DNA of 64,000 nucleotides from Paractinoplanes tereljensis (GCF_016862435.1 NZ_BOMY01000033.1:431907-495906); one strand, 5' to 3'; shown: positions 39,695 through 48,655, numbered from the stretch's first letter. The notes: generated by a model not told the origin, from the letters alone. Translations and numbers: made by a program.

Positions 39695-40138
39695 TCAGAC
39701 ACCGGGCAGGTGCGCGTTGACCACCCGGGCGGCCGCCGCGAACTCCGGCACCTCCAGGACCTCGACCCCGGCCGCGATCAGCAACGCGACGCCTTCGCAG
39801 GTGACGAACACGTCCGGTTCCCGCCAGGCGATCACCACCCGGGGGATCCGGGCGGCCAGGATCAGCGCCGCGCAGGTGGCGTCGGGGCGATGCGTGCGTT
39901 TCGAGCAGGGCTCGAGCGTGCTGTACAGGGTCGCGGCCGGCAGCCGCGGGTCGCCGGTCGCCTTGGCCAGGGCCGATTCCTCGGCGTGCACGAGCGGGTC
40001 GGTGTCGCGGGACCAGCCGGCGGCGATCTCGGTGCCGTGCTCGTCGACCAGCACGGCGCCGACCGCGAACGCGGTGGCCGACCGGGGTGACCGGTGCGCC
40101 AGCGCGACCGCGTGGCTCATCCACCGCTGGTGGTCCAT
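39695..40138 (-). CDS. Cytidine/deoxycytidylate deaminase-family protein
   Basis: A 147-aa zinc deaminase. The catalytic motif PLVHAEESAL (HAE, near residue 50) and the second zinc motif LEPCSKRTHRPDATCAALI (PC-x-C-type with an eight-residue insert, near 75-95) are those of the RibD-like/dCMP-deaminase branch. The long PCSKRTHRPDATC spacing matches bifunctional riboflavin RibD N-domains more than cytidine deaminases, but the reductase half is absent. Likely a stand-alone pyrimidine or pterin-precursor deaminase. ATG at 40138 with GGGAGGG upstream on the minus strand. Confidence 0.82.
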   Translation of the reverse strand: MDHQRWMSHAVALAHRSPRSATAFAVGAVLVDEHGTEIAAGWSRDTDPLVHAEESALAKATGDPRLPAATLYSTLEPCSKRTHRPDATCAALILAARIPRVVIAWREPDVFVTCEGVALLIAAGVEVLEVPEFAAAARVVNAHLPGV

Positions 40139-40240
40139 GACAGGCCCTCCCCGTCCGCCCGGCAACCTGTCGACGATAGCGGGGCCGAATCCTCATACGA
40201 CGGCAGGTGCGACCGATCTCTCGCGGTCGGAGGTGTGCTC

Positions 40241-42313
40241 ATGATCGCTCGTACTGCCGTGGCCGGTGCCGCGGCGCTGCTCGCCGGCTTGACCGCTGCC
40301 GTGCCCGCCCACGCGGACCCGGCCGTGACCGTACCGGCGACCTACACCCTGCTGGCCGACGCCGGGGCCGGCGGCGGTTCGCAGCCGGTGCTGCTGATGG
40401 GCGACCAGACCGTCGAGGTCGACGCGTCGGTCACCGCCGATCTCACCCCGGGGCAGAAGGTGACCGCGACCGTCCGCGGCGCCACCGGCACCGCCGAGCA
40501 GGTCGTCGACGCGATCGACGACGGCCGGGCGCGGGTCACCGCGGCCCGGGCCACCTCGGCGGCGCTGCCGACCGCGCTGGCCGGGGCGCACGAGCTGACC
40601 ATCGTGCCGGTCACCACCGGCACCGCCGACAGCACCACCGTCGGTACGCTGACGCAGATGGGCCGGCAGCTCGGCGACTTCTGGTCGGCGCAGACGTCCG
40701 GCGCGCTGACCGTCCCGGACGCGGACATCACCGTGCACGACTGGGTCACCGGCTCGGCCATCTCCGCGAACGACTGTGACCCGGAGCAGTGGCAGGACGC
40801 GGCCCTGGAAGCGCTGGGCCGCACCGCCGACAGCTTCACCGGCCGGGAACACCTGGTCATCTACATGGCCGCGAAGAACAGCACCTGCGGCTGGGCCGGG
40901 CTGGCCTACATGCCGGGCAACACCATCTGGCTCAACGGGTACGGCTACGCCGACGGTTTCGAGCACGAGTTCGGCCACAACCTGGGACTGGGCCACGCCG
41001 GCGACGAGACCTGCGGCTATGTGGCGGCCGGGTCGGCGATCACCCAGAACTGTGAGGTCGTCGAGTACGGCGACTACGACGTGATGGGTTACGCCCGCTA
41101 CGGCGACGGCAACGGCCTGAACACGTCCAAGGCCGACGAACTCGGCCTGCTCAAGTCGGTCACCCCGGCCGCCGGCACCCGCGTCACCCTCGCTCCCCGG
41201 TCCGACCGCAGCGGCGTACGCGCGGTGAAAGTGACCGGCACCGACGCCACCTACTACGTCGAGTACCGGCCCGACCCGGCCGCCGGCACCGCCGGTGAGC
41301 AGGACAGCCCGTCCCCGGGCGTGCAGGTCCGCAAGGTCGCCGACGGCGACAACGTCAGCACCCTGCTGCCGGCCCTGCGCTACACCGGCGACAGCGACCC
41401 GCAGAACGCGTCCCTCCCGACCGGTCAGGCGATGGCCCTGCCGGGCACCGGCTTCGACGTGGTGCACGAGTCCGGTTCGGTGGTCTACCTGCGGGCCGCC
41501 AGCACCGAGTCGATCACCGCTCCCACCCTGCAGGCCCCGGCCGACGGCGGCAGCACCGGCCTGACCAGCACGATCAGTTGGTCGGCGGCCGCCAACAGCG
41601 CCACCGCGATCGCCGGTTACCTGCTGATCGTCGACGGCACCCAGTACGTGCAGTCCCCGTCGCAGCTCAGCCGCCAGGTCACCCTGACCGCGGGCAGCCA
41701 CCAGGTCACCGTGGCCACGCTCAGCTCCCAGGGCGACATCAGCGACACCCGCACCGCCACCTTCACCGCGACCACCACGACCACCCGGCCGTCCGCGCCG
41801 AAGGTGACGTTCCCGCCGCAGGGCGCGGCCGCCACCACCAGCGTGCTGCGCTGGCAGGCCGTCTCGGGGGCGGCGAAGTACACGGTCACCGTCGACGGCA
41901 CCACGAAGACCCTGTCGGCCGGCACGACCAAGCTGGTGCTGAGCCTGGCCCGCGGCACCCACACCCTGGCGGTCCGCGCCTACAACTCCGCGGGTGCCGC
42001 CTCGGACCCGGTCACCGCGACGATCACCGTCAACCGGACCTGGGCCGCGACCGCCGGAAAGATCACCGCCCCGAGCAATGGGGCGAAGGTCGCCGCGTCG
42101 GCGACCCTGAAGTGGGCCGCCCCGTCGGTCCGGACCGGTGACCCGCTGGTGTCCGGTTATGACCTGCGCACCGACAGCGGCACGTGGGTCTCGGTCAGCG
42201 CCGCCACCCGCAGCCGGGTCGTCAAACTAGCCGCAGGAAAGCACACCCTGACGGTGCGCACCCGCTACGAGACCGGCGCCACCGCGCAGGTCACCGTCAA
42301 GGTGACCCGCTAA
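40241..42313 (+). CDS. Secreted metzincin-type metallopeptidase with C-terminal Fn3-like repeats
   Basis: A 690-aa exported protein. Signal peptide: MIARTAVAGAAALLAGLTAAVPAHA, cleavage after about residue 25. A propeptide or beta domain follows. The catalytic zinc motif FEHEFGHNLGLGHAG (HExxHxxGxxH) is near residue 245, and the Met-turn YGDYDVMGYARYG near 285, placing it in the metzincins (gametolysin/M11-like). From about 430 on, three Ser/Thr-rich fibronectin-III-like domains repeat (ITAPTLQAPADGGSTGLTST, APKVTFPPQGAAATTSVLRWQ, AGKITAPSNGAKVAASATLKW), probably binding cell-wall or matrix polymers. RBS GGAGG at 40229-40233. Substrate unknown. Confidence 0.85.
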   Translation: MIARTAVAGAAALLAGLTAAVPAHADPAVTVPATYTLLADAGAGGGSQPVLLMGDQTVEVDASVTADLTPGQKVTATVRGATGTAEQVVDAIDDGRARVTAARATSAALPTALAGAHELTIVPVTTGTADSTTVGTLTQMGRQLGDFWSAQTSGALTVPDADITVHDWVTGSAISANDCDPEQWQDAALEALGRTADSFTGREHLVIYMAAKNSTCGWAGLAYMPGNTIWLNGYGYADGFEHEFGHNLGLGHAGDETCGYVAAGSAITQNCEVVEYGDYDVMGYARYGDGNGLNTSKADELGLLKSVTPAAGTRVTLAPRSDRSGVRAVKVTGTDATYYVEYRPDPAAGTAGEQDSPSPGVQVRKVADGDNVSTLLPALRYTGDSDPQNASLPTGQAMALPGTGFDVVHESGSVVYLRAASTESITAPTLQAPADGGSTGLTSTISWSAAANSATAIAGYLLIVDGTQYVQSPSQLSRQVTLTAGSHQVTVATLSSQGDISDTRTATFTATTTTTRPSAPKVTFPPQGAAATTSVLRWQAVSGAAKYTVTVDGTTKTLSAGTTKLVLSLARGTHTLAVRAYNSAGAASDPVTATITVNRTWAATAGKITAPSNGAKVAASATLKWAAPSVRTGDPLVSGYDLRTDSGTWVSVSAATRSRVVKLAAGKHTLTVRTRYETGATAQVTVKVTR

Positions 42314-43116
42314 CAGAACTCGTAGTGGTAGCCGGGCGTGGCGACCGGAACGACATCCCTGTCCCGCAGGATGATGGAGATCCGGTCGCCGTCCGCCCGG
42401 CACGCTTGGCGGTACGCGTCGATGCCGTTGTCGGTGTACTCGATCTCGTACACCTGCTCGCCGTAGATCTTCCGGTAGGCGTCGCACTCGTCGTAGACCG
42501 CGCACTCCTCCGCGACCGCGAAATCAAAACCCAGACCGGCCAGGTCCGGCGCGTTCTTCTGCGCGATGGCCAGGCCTTCGCGGTGGGCGCGCTCCTTCAA
42601 CAGCCGGGCGTACGCGAGGGAATCGCTCTGTTTCAACCGGCTGTTCGAGCGGGTGTACGAGTCGAGGTTGTCCGGTTCCACCGCCCGGAATCCCTGCTTC
42701 GCGCAGCCGGCGAACCAGTCCCCGACGATGCCCGCGAGGGCGGCGCGTTTCGCGTCGGTGGAGATGTCCAGGATCCGTTCGCCGGGCCAGTCCGGGTCGG
42801 TCAGGTAGCCGTCGCCCTTGCTGCGTAACAGCAGGTCGTCGTGGTTGGCCGACCACCACGTGTTCTCGGCCGGCTGGGTCTGGAACGCGTTGACGTAACA
42901 GATCGAATAGACCCCGGGCGCCGGCTGCGCCGTACGGTCCCGGTCCACGATCGCCACCCCGGCGGCCGGCGGATAAGCGCCACCCAGCTGGTAGTCGAAC
43001 CGCCCGTTCGCGGGCGGGTTCTCCCAGGCGACCGTCGGCATTCCTTCGACCGGCGATTGCTCGCGGCAGCCGCCCAGCACCGCGGTAACCAGCAGCAGTG
43101 CCGCGACGACTCTCAT
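42310..43116 (-). CDS. GH114-like lipoprotein (endo-alpha-1,4-polygalactosaminidase family)
   Basis: A 268-aa secreted lipoprotein: signal MRVVAALLLVTAVLGGC with lipobox LGGC. The mature domain is a (beta/alpha)8-type GH114/DUF297 module: FDYQLGGAYPPAAGVAIVDRD, then YSICYVNAFQTQPAE, DWPGERILDISTDAKRAALAGIVGDWFAGCAKQGFRAVEPDNLDSY, AYARLLKERAHREGLAIAQKNAP and FAVAEECAVYDECDAYRK. The conserved Asp/Glu of EPDN and AEEC fit the family's active-site acids. Known members act on galactosaminogalactan. The ATG shares one base with the DUF72 stop (TGATG), so it is coupled to that gene; the 3' end overlaps the convergent peptidase gene by 4 bp. Confidence 0.85.
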   Translation of the reverse strand: MRVVAALLLVTAVLGGCREQSPVEGMPTVAWENPPANGRFDYQLGGAYPPAAGVAIVDRDRTAQPAPGVYSICYVNAFQTQPAENTWWSANHDDLLLRSKGDGYLTDPDWPGERILDISTDAKRAALAGIVGDWFAGCAKQGFRAVEPDNLDSYTRSNSRLKQSDSLAYARLLKERAHREGLAIAQKNAPDLAGLGFDFAVAEECAVYDECDAYRKIYGEQVYEIEYTDNGIDAYRQACRADGDRISIILRDRDVVPVATPGYHYEFC

Positions 43117-43943
43117 CAGAACAGTGTCAGGGGTTCGTCGACCGGTTCGGGGGTGGGTAGCGGTTCCAGGCCGGGGACCAGGGCGCGGACCTCGTCGTGG
43201 AAGCGGCGGGCCAGGGCCGGGGCGTCGGCGTTGTCCGGGGTGTGCAGGAAGACGGTGGGTTCGCGGCCCTCGTGCAGCCAGGCCGCGGTCCGCCGCACCC
43301 ACGGCTGCCAGCCGGCCACGGTCTCGGCGGTGTCGTCACGGCCCAGGTAGCGGACGATCGGGGTCGCGGTCAGCGCGGTGCTGCGCGCCGGCACCCGGGG
43401 TTTCTTCGTCCAGGCCTCCCGTTCGGCGGCGCTGGTGGGCGGCTTCGCGAAGAACGCGGTCGTGTCGAACGGCACCCATTCCGTGCCGGTGTCGTGCAGG
43501 ACCTCTTCGAGCGGGCCGGGTTCGGCGAAGAAGCCGGGGTGCCGGACCTCGACCGCGTACCGGTGGCCGCCGGGCAACTCGTGCAGGAACCGGGCCAGTG
43601 CCGGCAGGTCGTCCGGGCCGAACGAGGCGGGCAACTGAATCCAGTACGCGTGCACCCGGGCTTCCAGGGGTGCCATCACCCGCAGGAACGCGGTCACGTC
43701 CGGGGTGGCGCCGATCAGCCGCCGCTCATGCGTGACGACCTTGGGCAGCTTGAGGACGAACCGGAACCCCGCCGGGGTCTGCGAAGCCCAGGACTCCACA
43801 GTCGCCGGGGACGGGGTGGCGTAGAAGGTGGTGTTTCCTTCCACGGCGGTGCACTGACCGGCGTACGCCCGCAGTGGTTTCTGGCCCTTGGGAACCGCCC
43901 AGGCCTGGTGCGACCACATCGCGCAACCCACGTAAAGCCGCAT
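43116..43943 (-). CDS. DUF72-family protein
   Basis: A 275-aa TIM-barrel-like DUF72 (YecE-type) protein: MRLYVGCAMWSHQAWAVP at the start, then AGQCTAVEGNTTFYATPSPATVESWASQTPAGFRFVLKLPKVVTHERRL, LPASFGPDDLPALARFLHELP, YAVEVRHPGFF and a C-terminal VRYLGRDD. The pattern is complete along the family. Function is not established. TAAAAT at 43951-43956 (minus strand) is 7 nt from the ATG, a likely leaderless promoter that overlaps the stop of the upstream MFS gene. First gene of a unit with the GH114 lipoprotein. Confidence 0.88.
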   Translation of the reverse strand: MRLYVGCAMWSHQAWAVPKGQKPLRAYAGQCTAVEGNTTFYATPSPATVESWASQTPAGFRFVLKLPKVVTHERRLIGATPDVTAFLRVMAPLEARVHAYWIQLPASFGPDDLPALARFLHELPGGHRYAVEVRHPGFFAEPGPLEEVLHDTGTEWVPFDTTAFFAKPPTSAAEREAWTKKPRVPARSTALTATPIVRYLGRDDTAETVAGWQPWVRRTAAWLHEGREPTVFLHTPDNADAPALARRFHDEVRALVPGLEPLPTPEPVDEPLTLF

Positions 43944-43953
43944 GGCGGCGATT

Positions 43954-45132
43954 TTAGAGGGCGGCCGCCGCGGCCGGCTTCCGGCCGCCCAGCGCGGGCG
44001 CGGCCAGCGCCGCGAAGATCAGGAACAGCAGGACCGCGAGCATCGCGCCGCGCAGGCCGAAGTGCTCGCCGAGGAAACCCAGCGCGGGCGGCCCGACCAG
44101 GAACGCCAGGTAGCCGACGGTGGCGACCAGGGACACCCGGGCGGTCGGGTTGGCGCCGGAGTCACCGGCGGCCGACAACGCGACCGGGAAGCCCAGCGCC
44201 GAGCCGAGGCCCCACAGCAGCACCGCCGCGCCGGCCGCGATCTGACTGTCCACCGCGATCACCACTAGCAAGCCGGCGGCGCCGATGACCGCGCTGGCGA
44301 ACAGCACCACCGCCCGGCCGAACCGGTCGAGGAAGAAACCGCCGGTGAACCGGCCGATCGTCATGGCCGCCACGAACACCACGTAGACGCCGGAGCTCAG
44401 CGCCGGGTCGAGGCCGTGCCCGTCCACCATGATCAGCGGGAGCCAGTCGTTGGCGGCGCCCTCGGCCAGGGCCATGCCCAGCACGATCACGCCGATCAGC
44501 AGCAGCCGCCGGTCACGCCAGACGGCCGGGCCGCGGGTCTTCTGCTCGTCGCGCTGTTCGCGGCCGGTGCCGGCCGGCACGAACCGCATCGCCACCAGGC
44601 ACAGCGGGAAGGTCACCAGGGCCATCCCGGCCAGGTGCCAGACCACCGGGACCGCGGCGGCGGTGAAGATCATGCCGAGGATCGCGCCGATGACCGTGCC
44701 CAGGCTGAAACAGCCGTGCATGGACGGCAGGACCGGCCGGCCGATGATGCGTTCCACGTCGGCGCCGTCGACGTTCATGGCCACCTCGCCGCAGCCGAAG
44801 CCGAGGCCGAGCAGGAACAACCCGGCCGCCACCACGAGGCTCTGCGACAGGGCCGCGCCGAGCCCGACGACCGGCGTGCAGGACACGATCGTCAGGGCGC
44901 CGGCCGCGATCACCGGCCGGGTGCCGTACCGGGTGACCAGCTTGCCGGAGAACAGGATGCCGATCATCGAGCCGGCCGACAGGCCGAACAGCACCAGGCC
45001 CATCTCGGCGGTGGACGCGCCGAGCAGGTCCCGGATGTCCGGCGTGCGGGTCACCCACGACGACAGGGCAAGGCCCGGAATGAGGAAGAGCCCGAACAGA
45101 GCCAGCCGGCGACGAGACGTGGCGAGATCCAC
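43954..45132 (-). CDS. MFS transporter, YbjJ-like
   Basis: A 392-aa major facilitator with about twelve helices: ALFGLFLIPGLALSSWVTRTPDIRDLLGAS at the N-terminus, then MGLVLFGLSAGSMIGILFSGKLVTRYGTRPVI (A-motif-like loop) and GLGFGCGEVAMNVDGADVERIIGRPVLPSMHGCFSLGTVIGA, a signature of the YbjJ/fucose-permease-like branch. The start is GTG 45132 with AGGGGA 6-11 nt upstream; a TTG at 45159 would add nine residues. A TACGT-ACGA-ACGTA palindrome lies just upstream, so a repressor probably controls it. Substrate unknown. Confidence 0.84.
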   Translation of the reverse strand: MDLATSRRRLALFGLFLIPGLALSSWVTRTPDIRDLLGASTAEMGLVLFGLSAGSMIGILFSGKLVTRYGTRPVIAAGALTIVSCTPVVGLGAALSQSLVVAAGLFLLGLGFGCGEVAMNVDGADVERIIGRPVLPSMHGCFSLGTVIGAILGMIFTAAAVPVVWHLAGMALVTFPLCLVAMRFVPAGTGREQRDEQKTRGPAVWRDRRLLLIGVIVLGMALAEGAANDWLPLIMVDGHGLDPALSSGVYVVFVAAMTIGRFTGGFFLDRFGRAVVLFASAVIGAAGLLVVIAVDSQIAAGAAVLLWGLGSALGFPVALSAAGDSGANPTARVSLVATVGYLAFLVGPPALGFLGEHFGLRGAMLAVLLFLIFAALAAPALGGRKPAAAAAL

Positions 45133-45165
45133 GGGTGTTCCCCTACTTCCGTACGCCAACCAAGA

Positions 45166-45179
45166 TACGTACGAACGTA
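45166..45179. promoter_or_regulatory. Operator-like palindrome before MFS gene
   Basis: TACGT (45166-45170), ACGA, ACGTA (45175-45179) forms a perfect inverted repeat between the DoxX-like gene and the MFS start, on the promoter side of the MFS gene. The length and form suit a TetR-type dimer site. No TetR gene is adjacent. Confidence 0.4.
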
Positions 45180-45192
45180 CACAACCGGAGGG

Positions 45193-45528
45193 TCAGCGCG
45201 CCAGAGCGACCACCAGGGCGGCGATCTCGGTCACCAGGAACACCGCCGGCCCGACCAGCTGGCGGGAGCCGACCCGCAGGTGAGCGATCAGCGCGCCGAC
45301 GAAATACAGGACCAGGCCGGCCGCGGCCGCTTTGCCTAGCCAGGGTACGGCGAACCCGGCCAGCAGCCCGATCGTGCCGGCGGTCAGCAGCCCTCCGAGG
45401 ACCGGCACCCACGAGCGCGGGATGCCCTTCATGTCGGCCTGCGTCTTCGGGTAGTCGTGGCCGATCAGGTAGGTGACGGCCGCGCTCCCGGTGAACACGA
45501 CGGCGATGACGGTGATGACGATGTACAT
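45193..45528 (-). CDS. DoxX-like membrane protein
   Basis: A 111-aa four-helix membrane protein: MYIVITVIAVVFTGSAAVTYLIG, then LGGLLTAGTIGLLAGFAV, AAAAGLVLYFVGALIAHLRVG and GPAVFLVTEIAALVVALA. The AHLRVGSRQLVGPAVFL loop is characteristic of the DoxX_2 family. Some DoxX proteins assist thiol homeostasis at the membrane; this one has no Cys. It lies upstream of the MFS gene on the same strand, with 60 bp and an operator-like palindrome between them, so it is probably a separate unit. Confidence 0.8.
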   Translation of the reverse strand: MYIVITVIAVVFTGSAAVTYLIGHDYPKTQADMKGIPRSWVPVLGGLLTAGTIGLLAGFAVPWLGKAAAAGLVLYFVGALIAHLRVGSRQLVGPAVFLVTEIAALVVALAR

Positions 45529-45691
45529 GTTTCAGGGACGAGCCAGGCCGCGAGGGTGTGACACCGTGCCACGGCATGTCGGAATCGGCAGGGTTTGTCA
45601 GTATCGACGGTTCTCTTTCCGGCGGTGTCGGCGAAACATGGCCGTAACGGCGGCGTGACTATCCGTCGCCGAGATGACGATGGAGGCAACG

Positions 45692-46927
45692 ATGCCAGCC
45701 AATCGCGCAGTGATCTACCAGGGCCCCGACCAGGTCGAGATCGGGGACATTCCCTACCCGACGTACGAGATGAAGGACGGCCCCGGGGTCAACAAGGCCA
45801 ACATCGGCCGCCGGACCCCGCACGCGGCGATCCTCCGGACCGTGGCCAGCAACATCTGCGGCAGCGACCAGCACATGGTGCGCGGCCGCACCACCGCACC
45901 GGAGGGGCTCGTGCTCGGCCACGAGATCACCGGGGAGGTCATCGACGTCGGCCCGGATGTGGAGTACATCAAGCCCGGCGACATCTGCTCGGTCCCGTTC
46001 AACATCGCCTGCGGCCGCTGCCGCAACTGCAAGGAAGGCAAGACCGGCGTCTGCCTCAACGTCAACCCCGACCGGCCAGGATCGGCGTACGGGTACGTCG
46101 ACATGGGCGGCTGGGTCGGTGGGCAGGCGGAGTACGTGCTGGTCCCGTACGCCGACTGGAACCTGCTCCGATTCCCCGACCGCGACCAGGCCCTGGAGAA
46201 GATCCTCGACCTGGCCATGCTCACCGACATCTTCCCGACCGGCTACCACGGCTGCGTCAGCGCCGGGGTGACCACCGGCTCGACCGTCTACATCGCCGGT
46301 GCCGGCCCGGTCGGCCTGGCCGCCGCCACCTCGGCGTGGCTGCTCGGCGCCGCCGTCGTGATCGTCGGTGACCTCAACCCGGAGCGTCTCGAGCAGGCCC
46401 GCAGTTTCGGCTGCGAGACCGTGAACGTCGCCGACGGCGACCCGGCCGAGCAGGTCCAGCAGATCCTCGGCAAGGACGCCCCCGCGATCGGCCAGCCACT
46501 TGTCGACTCGGCCGTCGACGCGGTCGGCTTCGAGGCCCGCGGGCACGGCGCGGACGCCCAGACCGAGATGCCCGCGACCGTGCTGAACTCGCTGATGGAG
46601 ATCACCCGCGCCGGCGGCGCCATCGGCATCCCCGGCCTGTACGTGACCGGCGACCCCGGCGGCGTCGACGACGCGGCCAAGGTCGGCTCCCTGTCGCTGC
46701 GGCTCGGGCTGGGCTGGGCGAAGTCACACTCGTTCGTGACCGGCCAGTGCCCGGTGATGAAGTACAACCGGAACCTGATGATGGCGATCCTGCACGACCG
46801 GGTGCAGATCGCGAAGAACGTCAACGCCACCGCGATCTCCCTGGACCAGGCCCCGCAGGGCTACCAGGACTTCGACTCGGGTGCCGCGAAGAAGTACGTC
46901 ATCGACCCGCACGGCCTGATCCGCTGA
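45692..46927 (+). CDS. fdhA: Glutathione-independent formaldehyde dehydrogenase
   Basis: A 411-aa zinc alcohol dehydrogenase-superfamily enzyme. Catalytic zinc ligands are in SNICGSDQHMVRGRT (Cys near 47) and VLGHEITGEV (His near 68). The structural zinc cluster is CGRCRNCKEGKTGVC (about 98-112), and the NAD site is VYIAGAGPVGLAAATSAWLLGA (about 182-203). The long VDAVGFEARGHGADAQTEMPATVL insert is typical of Pseudomonas-type FdhA, which oxidises formaldehyde to formate with NAD and no thiol cofactor. ATG at 45692 with GGAGG 5 nt upstream; starts further upstream (45674) lack that spacing. Confidence 0.9.
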   Translation: MPANRAVIYQGPDQVEIGDIPYPTYEMKDGPGVNKANIGRRTPHAAILRTVASNICGSDQHMVRGRTTAPEGLVLGHEITGEVIDVGPDVEYIKPGDICSVPFNIACGRCRNCKEGKTGVCLNVNPDRPGSAYGYVDMGGWVGGQAEYVLVPYADWNLLRFPDRDQALEKILDLAMLTDIFPTGYHGCVSAGVTTGSTVYIAGAGPVGLAAATSAWLLGAAVVIVGDLNPERLEQARSFGCETVNVADGDPAEQVQQILGKDAPAIGQPLVDSAVDAVGFEARGHGADAQTEMPATVLNSLMEITRAGGAIGIPGLYVTGDPGGVDDAAKVGSLSLRLGLGWAKSHSFVTGQCPVMKYNRNLMMAILHDRVQIAKNVNATAISLDQAPQGYQDFDSGAAKKYVIDPHGLIR

Positions 46928-46946
46928 CGTCGCGGGGCCGGCTCGC

Positions 46947-47255
46947 CTACGGGGAAACCGGGGCGAAGCCGGCCTCGCCGCCGTCCGACAGCACCGCGAC
47001 CCCGGGAAGCGCGGACGTGTTACGGGTCCACAGCCAGAGCGCGGCGTCCACGGCGGCGTGCGGGTCAGCCGGGTCGAAGTCGTCCGGGTTCTCCCAGCCG
47101 GCGCTGATGGCCGCCCCGACCAGCAGCGGAGCATCAGTGACGGCAAGCCGCGCCCGCCGGGACAGCTCGACGACAGTCGGCCCCCCAGGCACCGGCGCAG
47201 CGACACCGCTGTGTTCGATCGGCACGAGTTCCCCCCGGATCGGTCTAACCCCCAT
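46947..47255 (-). CDS. Small conserved protein of unknown function
   Basis: A 102-aa soluble protein: PIRGELVPIEHSGVAAPVPG, then PTVVELSRRARLAVTDAPLLVGAAISAGWENPDDFDPADPHAAVDAALWLWTRNTSALPG. It reads as a folded alpha/beta domain and has no signal or membrane segment. I do not recognise a family. It stands alone between the formaldehyde dehydrogenase gene, with which it is convergent, and two very small ORFs. Confidence 0.5.
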   Translation of the reverse strand: MGVRPIRGELVPIEHSGVAAPVPGGPTVVELSRRARLAVTDAPLLVGAAISAGWENPDDFDPADPHAAVDAALWLWTRNTSALPGVAVLSDGGEAGFAPVSP

Positions 47256-47334
47256 GAAAACCCAGTTCGACCCATCCGGTGGCTATTTCGGCAGGTTTGC
47301 TCACCGGCCGGATGCCGGCCATGATCATCGTCAT

Positions 47335-47463
47335 ATGGCGTCGCCTGCAGTAGCCGGTGCTGCCGATCGCGGCTTCATCCTGTTCGCGCTGGTCGCGGTG
47401 TTCCTCATCCGCGGCCGGGTGACCGGCACCAGGGTGGCCCGCAAGCACGAGGCCCACAGCTGA
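47335..47463 (+). CDS. Possible 42-aa single-helix membrane peptide
   Basis: A short frame from ATG 47335 to TGA 47461-47463 encoding one hydrophobic helix (GFILFALVAVFLIRG) and a basic tail (RVARKHEAHS). Such tiny membrane peptides are common in actinobacteria. It lacks a ribosome site, though GATCAT 6 nt before the ATG might be a weak -10. It overlaps an opposite-strand short ORF, and at most one of the two is likely real. Confidence 0.3.
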   Translation: MASPAVAGAADRGFILFALVAVFLIRGRVTGTRVARKHEAHS

Positions 47464-47539
47464 GCGTCAGATGCCGAGCGACCGGCCAGAACGGGCAGTC
47501 GGCGTACCACCGCTGCAGCACCGGCGTCAGCGTGATCAT
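47405..47539 (-). CDS. Possible 44-aa ORF or gene remnant
   Basis: A short frame from ATG 47539 to TGA 47405-47407. TAACCT stands 6 nt before the ATG, matching the leaderless pattern used elsewhere in the window. The first 25 residues (ITLTPVLQRWYADCPFWPVA) look protein-like, and the rest is Cys/Pro/Arg-rich as in an out-of-frame tail. It may be the start of a gene whose remainder was lost, or chance. Confidence 0.25.
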   Translation of the reverse strand: MITLTPVLQRWYADCPFWPVARHLTLSCGPRACGPPWCRSPGRG

Positions 47540-47581
47540 CGGCCGAGGTTAGCGACCGCCTTGCCGGCTCCGCATCCCGAT

Positions 47582-48655
47582 TCAGTGGGCGGCCGCTAGC
47601 GGGTCGCTGTCGGTGGTGTTGCGCAGCCGCAGGCCGGCCAGGCTGCCGGCGAGCAGGGTGACGCCCGCGGCCAGCATCACGCCGCTGGCCCCGAGGGAAC
47701 CGCCGCTGATGTCGTACAGGAATTCCGGCACCACCAGGGTGGCGCCGATGACCCCGCCGGCCAGCACGACCCAGTCGCGCAGCCGCGCGTACGCCGTGAA
47801 GCAGATCCCGGCCACGATCGCGGTCAGGGCGTACCCGAGGTAGTTCTGGGTTCCGCCGTCACTGGCCACGAGCAGCTGCGCGCCGCCCAGCCCGAACGTC
47901 ACCGCGATCGCGAGCGCGAACCGGTGCTCGGCGACCAGCCGGCGCCACAGCAGCAACACCCACCCCAGGCCCAGCGCGATCGTCCCGGCGCCGAGCATCG
48001 CGGTGTCGCCGAGGTGCAGCAGGGAGAGCAGGCTCGCGACGACGGCGAACGCCCCGACGGCCGCGGCCAGTTGACCGAGCGCGCTGCGGGCGAGCAGGTA
48101 GCCGCCGACCACGACGGCAAGCCCCGCCACGGACGCCACCAGACCGGCGGCGTCCGTCGTGCTGGTGTCGAACATGGCGTACACCGCCGTGCCGGTCGCG
48201 AGGCCGGCCCCGGTGAGCAGGGTGCTCGACAACCGCCGCCGCACGCTGTCCCCGGCCCGGGACCGCGACCGCACCGCGACACCGGCCCCGAGCAGCACCA
48301 CCGCGATGGCCCCGAGAATCGCGACCCGCCCGCCCCGGCCGAGCGAGTCCCATTGCTCGCCGAGGAACAGCAGCGTCGCCCCGACCACGAACGAGGCGCC
48401 CAGGTACCCGGCGATCTCCCCCAGCTGCCGGCGCAGCCCGTGCGGCCTGCCCGCCTCGACCGGCCCGGCGTATTCCTGCCGCACCGCCCCGGCCTGCGCG
48501 GCATCGAGCACCCCGCGTTGCACCAGCCGCTCGAGTGCGGCGTCCAGCCGGTCCGGGTCCACAGCGTCACCGGGCAGTTCCACGCCATCCTCCAGGTCAG
48601 TGCGTGCGAGTCCGCCCAGAATCCTCCGCCCCGGTTGCACCCCGACAGAGTTCAC
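47582..48655 (-). CDS. Polytopic membrane protein, DUF2157-like
   Basis: A 357-aa integral membrane protein. A cytoplasmic N-terminus of about 80 residues (DPDRLDAALERLVQRGVLDAAQAGAVRQEY) resembles the DUF2157 prefix. About ten transmembrane helices follow (YLGASFVVGATLLFLGEQWDSLG, VAILGAIAVVLLGAGVAVRS, GLVASVAGLAVVVGGYLLA and so on). It has no catalytic motif and no transporter signature. GTG start at 48655. It is divergent from the endonuclease VII-like gene across a 40-bp gap. Function unknown. Confidence 0.75.
   Translation of the reverse strand: MNSVGVQPGRRILGGLARTDLEDGVELPGDAVDPDRLDAALERLVQRGVLDAAQAGAVRQEYAGPVEAGRPHGLRRQLGEIAGYLGASFVVGATLLFLGEQWDSLGRGGRVAILGAIAVVLLGAGVAVRSRSRAGDSVRRRLSSTLLTGAGLATGTAVYAMFDTSTTDAAGLVASVAGLAVVVGGYLLARSALGQLAAAVGAFAVVASLLSLLHLGDTAMLGAGTIALGLGWVLLLWRRLVAEHRFALAIAVTFGLGGAQLLVASDGGTQNYLGYALTAIVAGICFTAYARLRDWVVLAGGVIGATLVVPEFLYDISGGSLGASGVMLAAGVTLLAGSLAGLRLRNTTDSDPLAAAH

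Noticed and set aside
40193..41962. 589-codon minus-strand ORF
   Set aside because: Antisense of the metzincin gene, whose HExxHxxGxxH motif, signal peptide and ribosome site identify the true strand.
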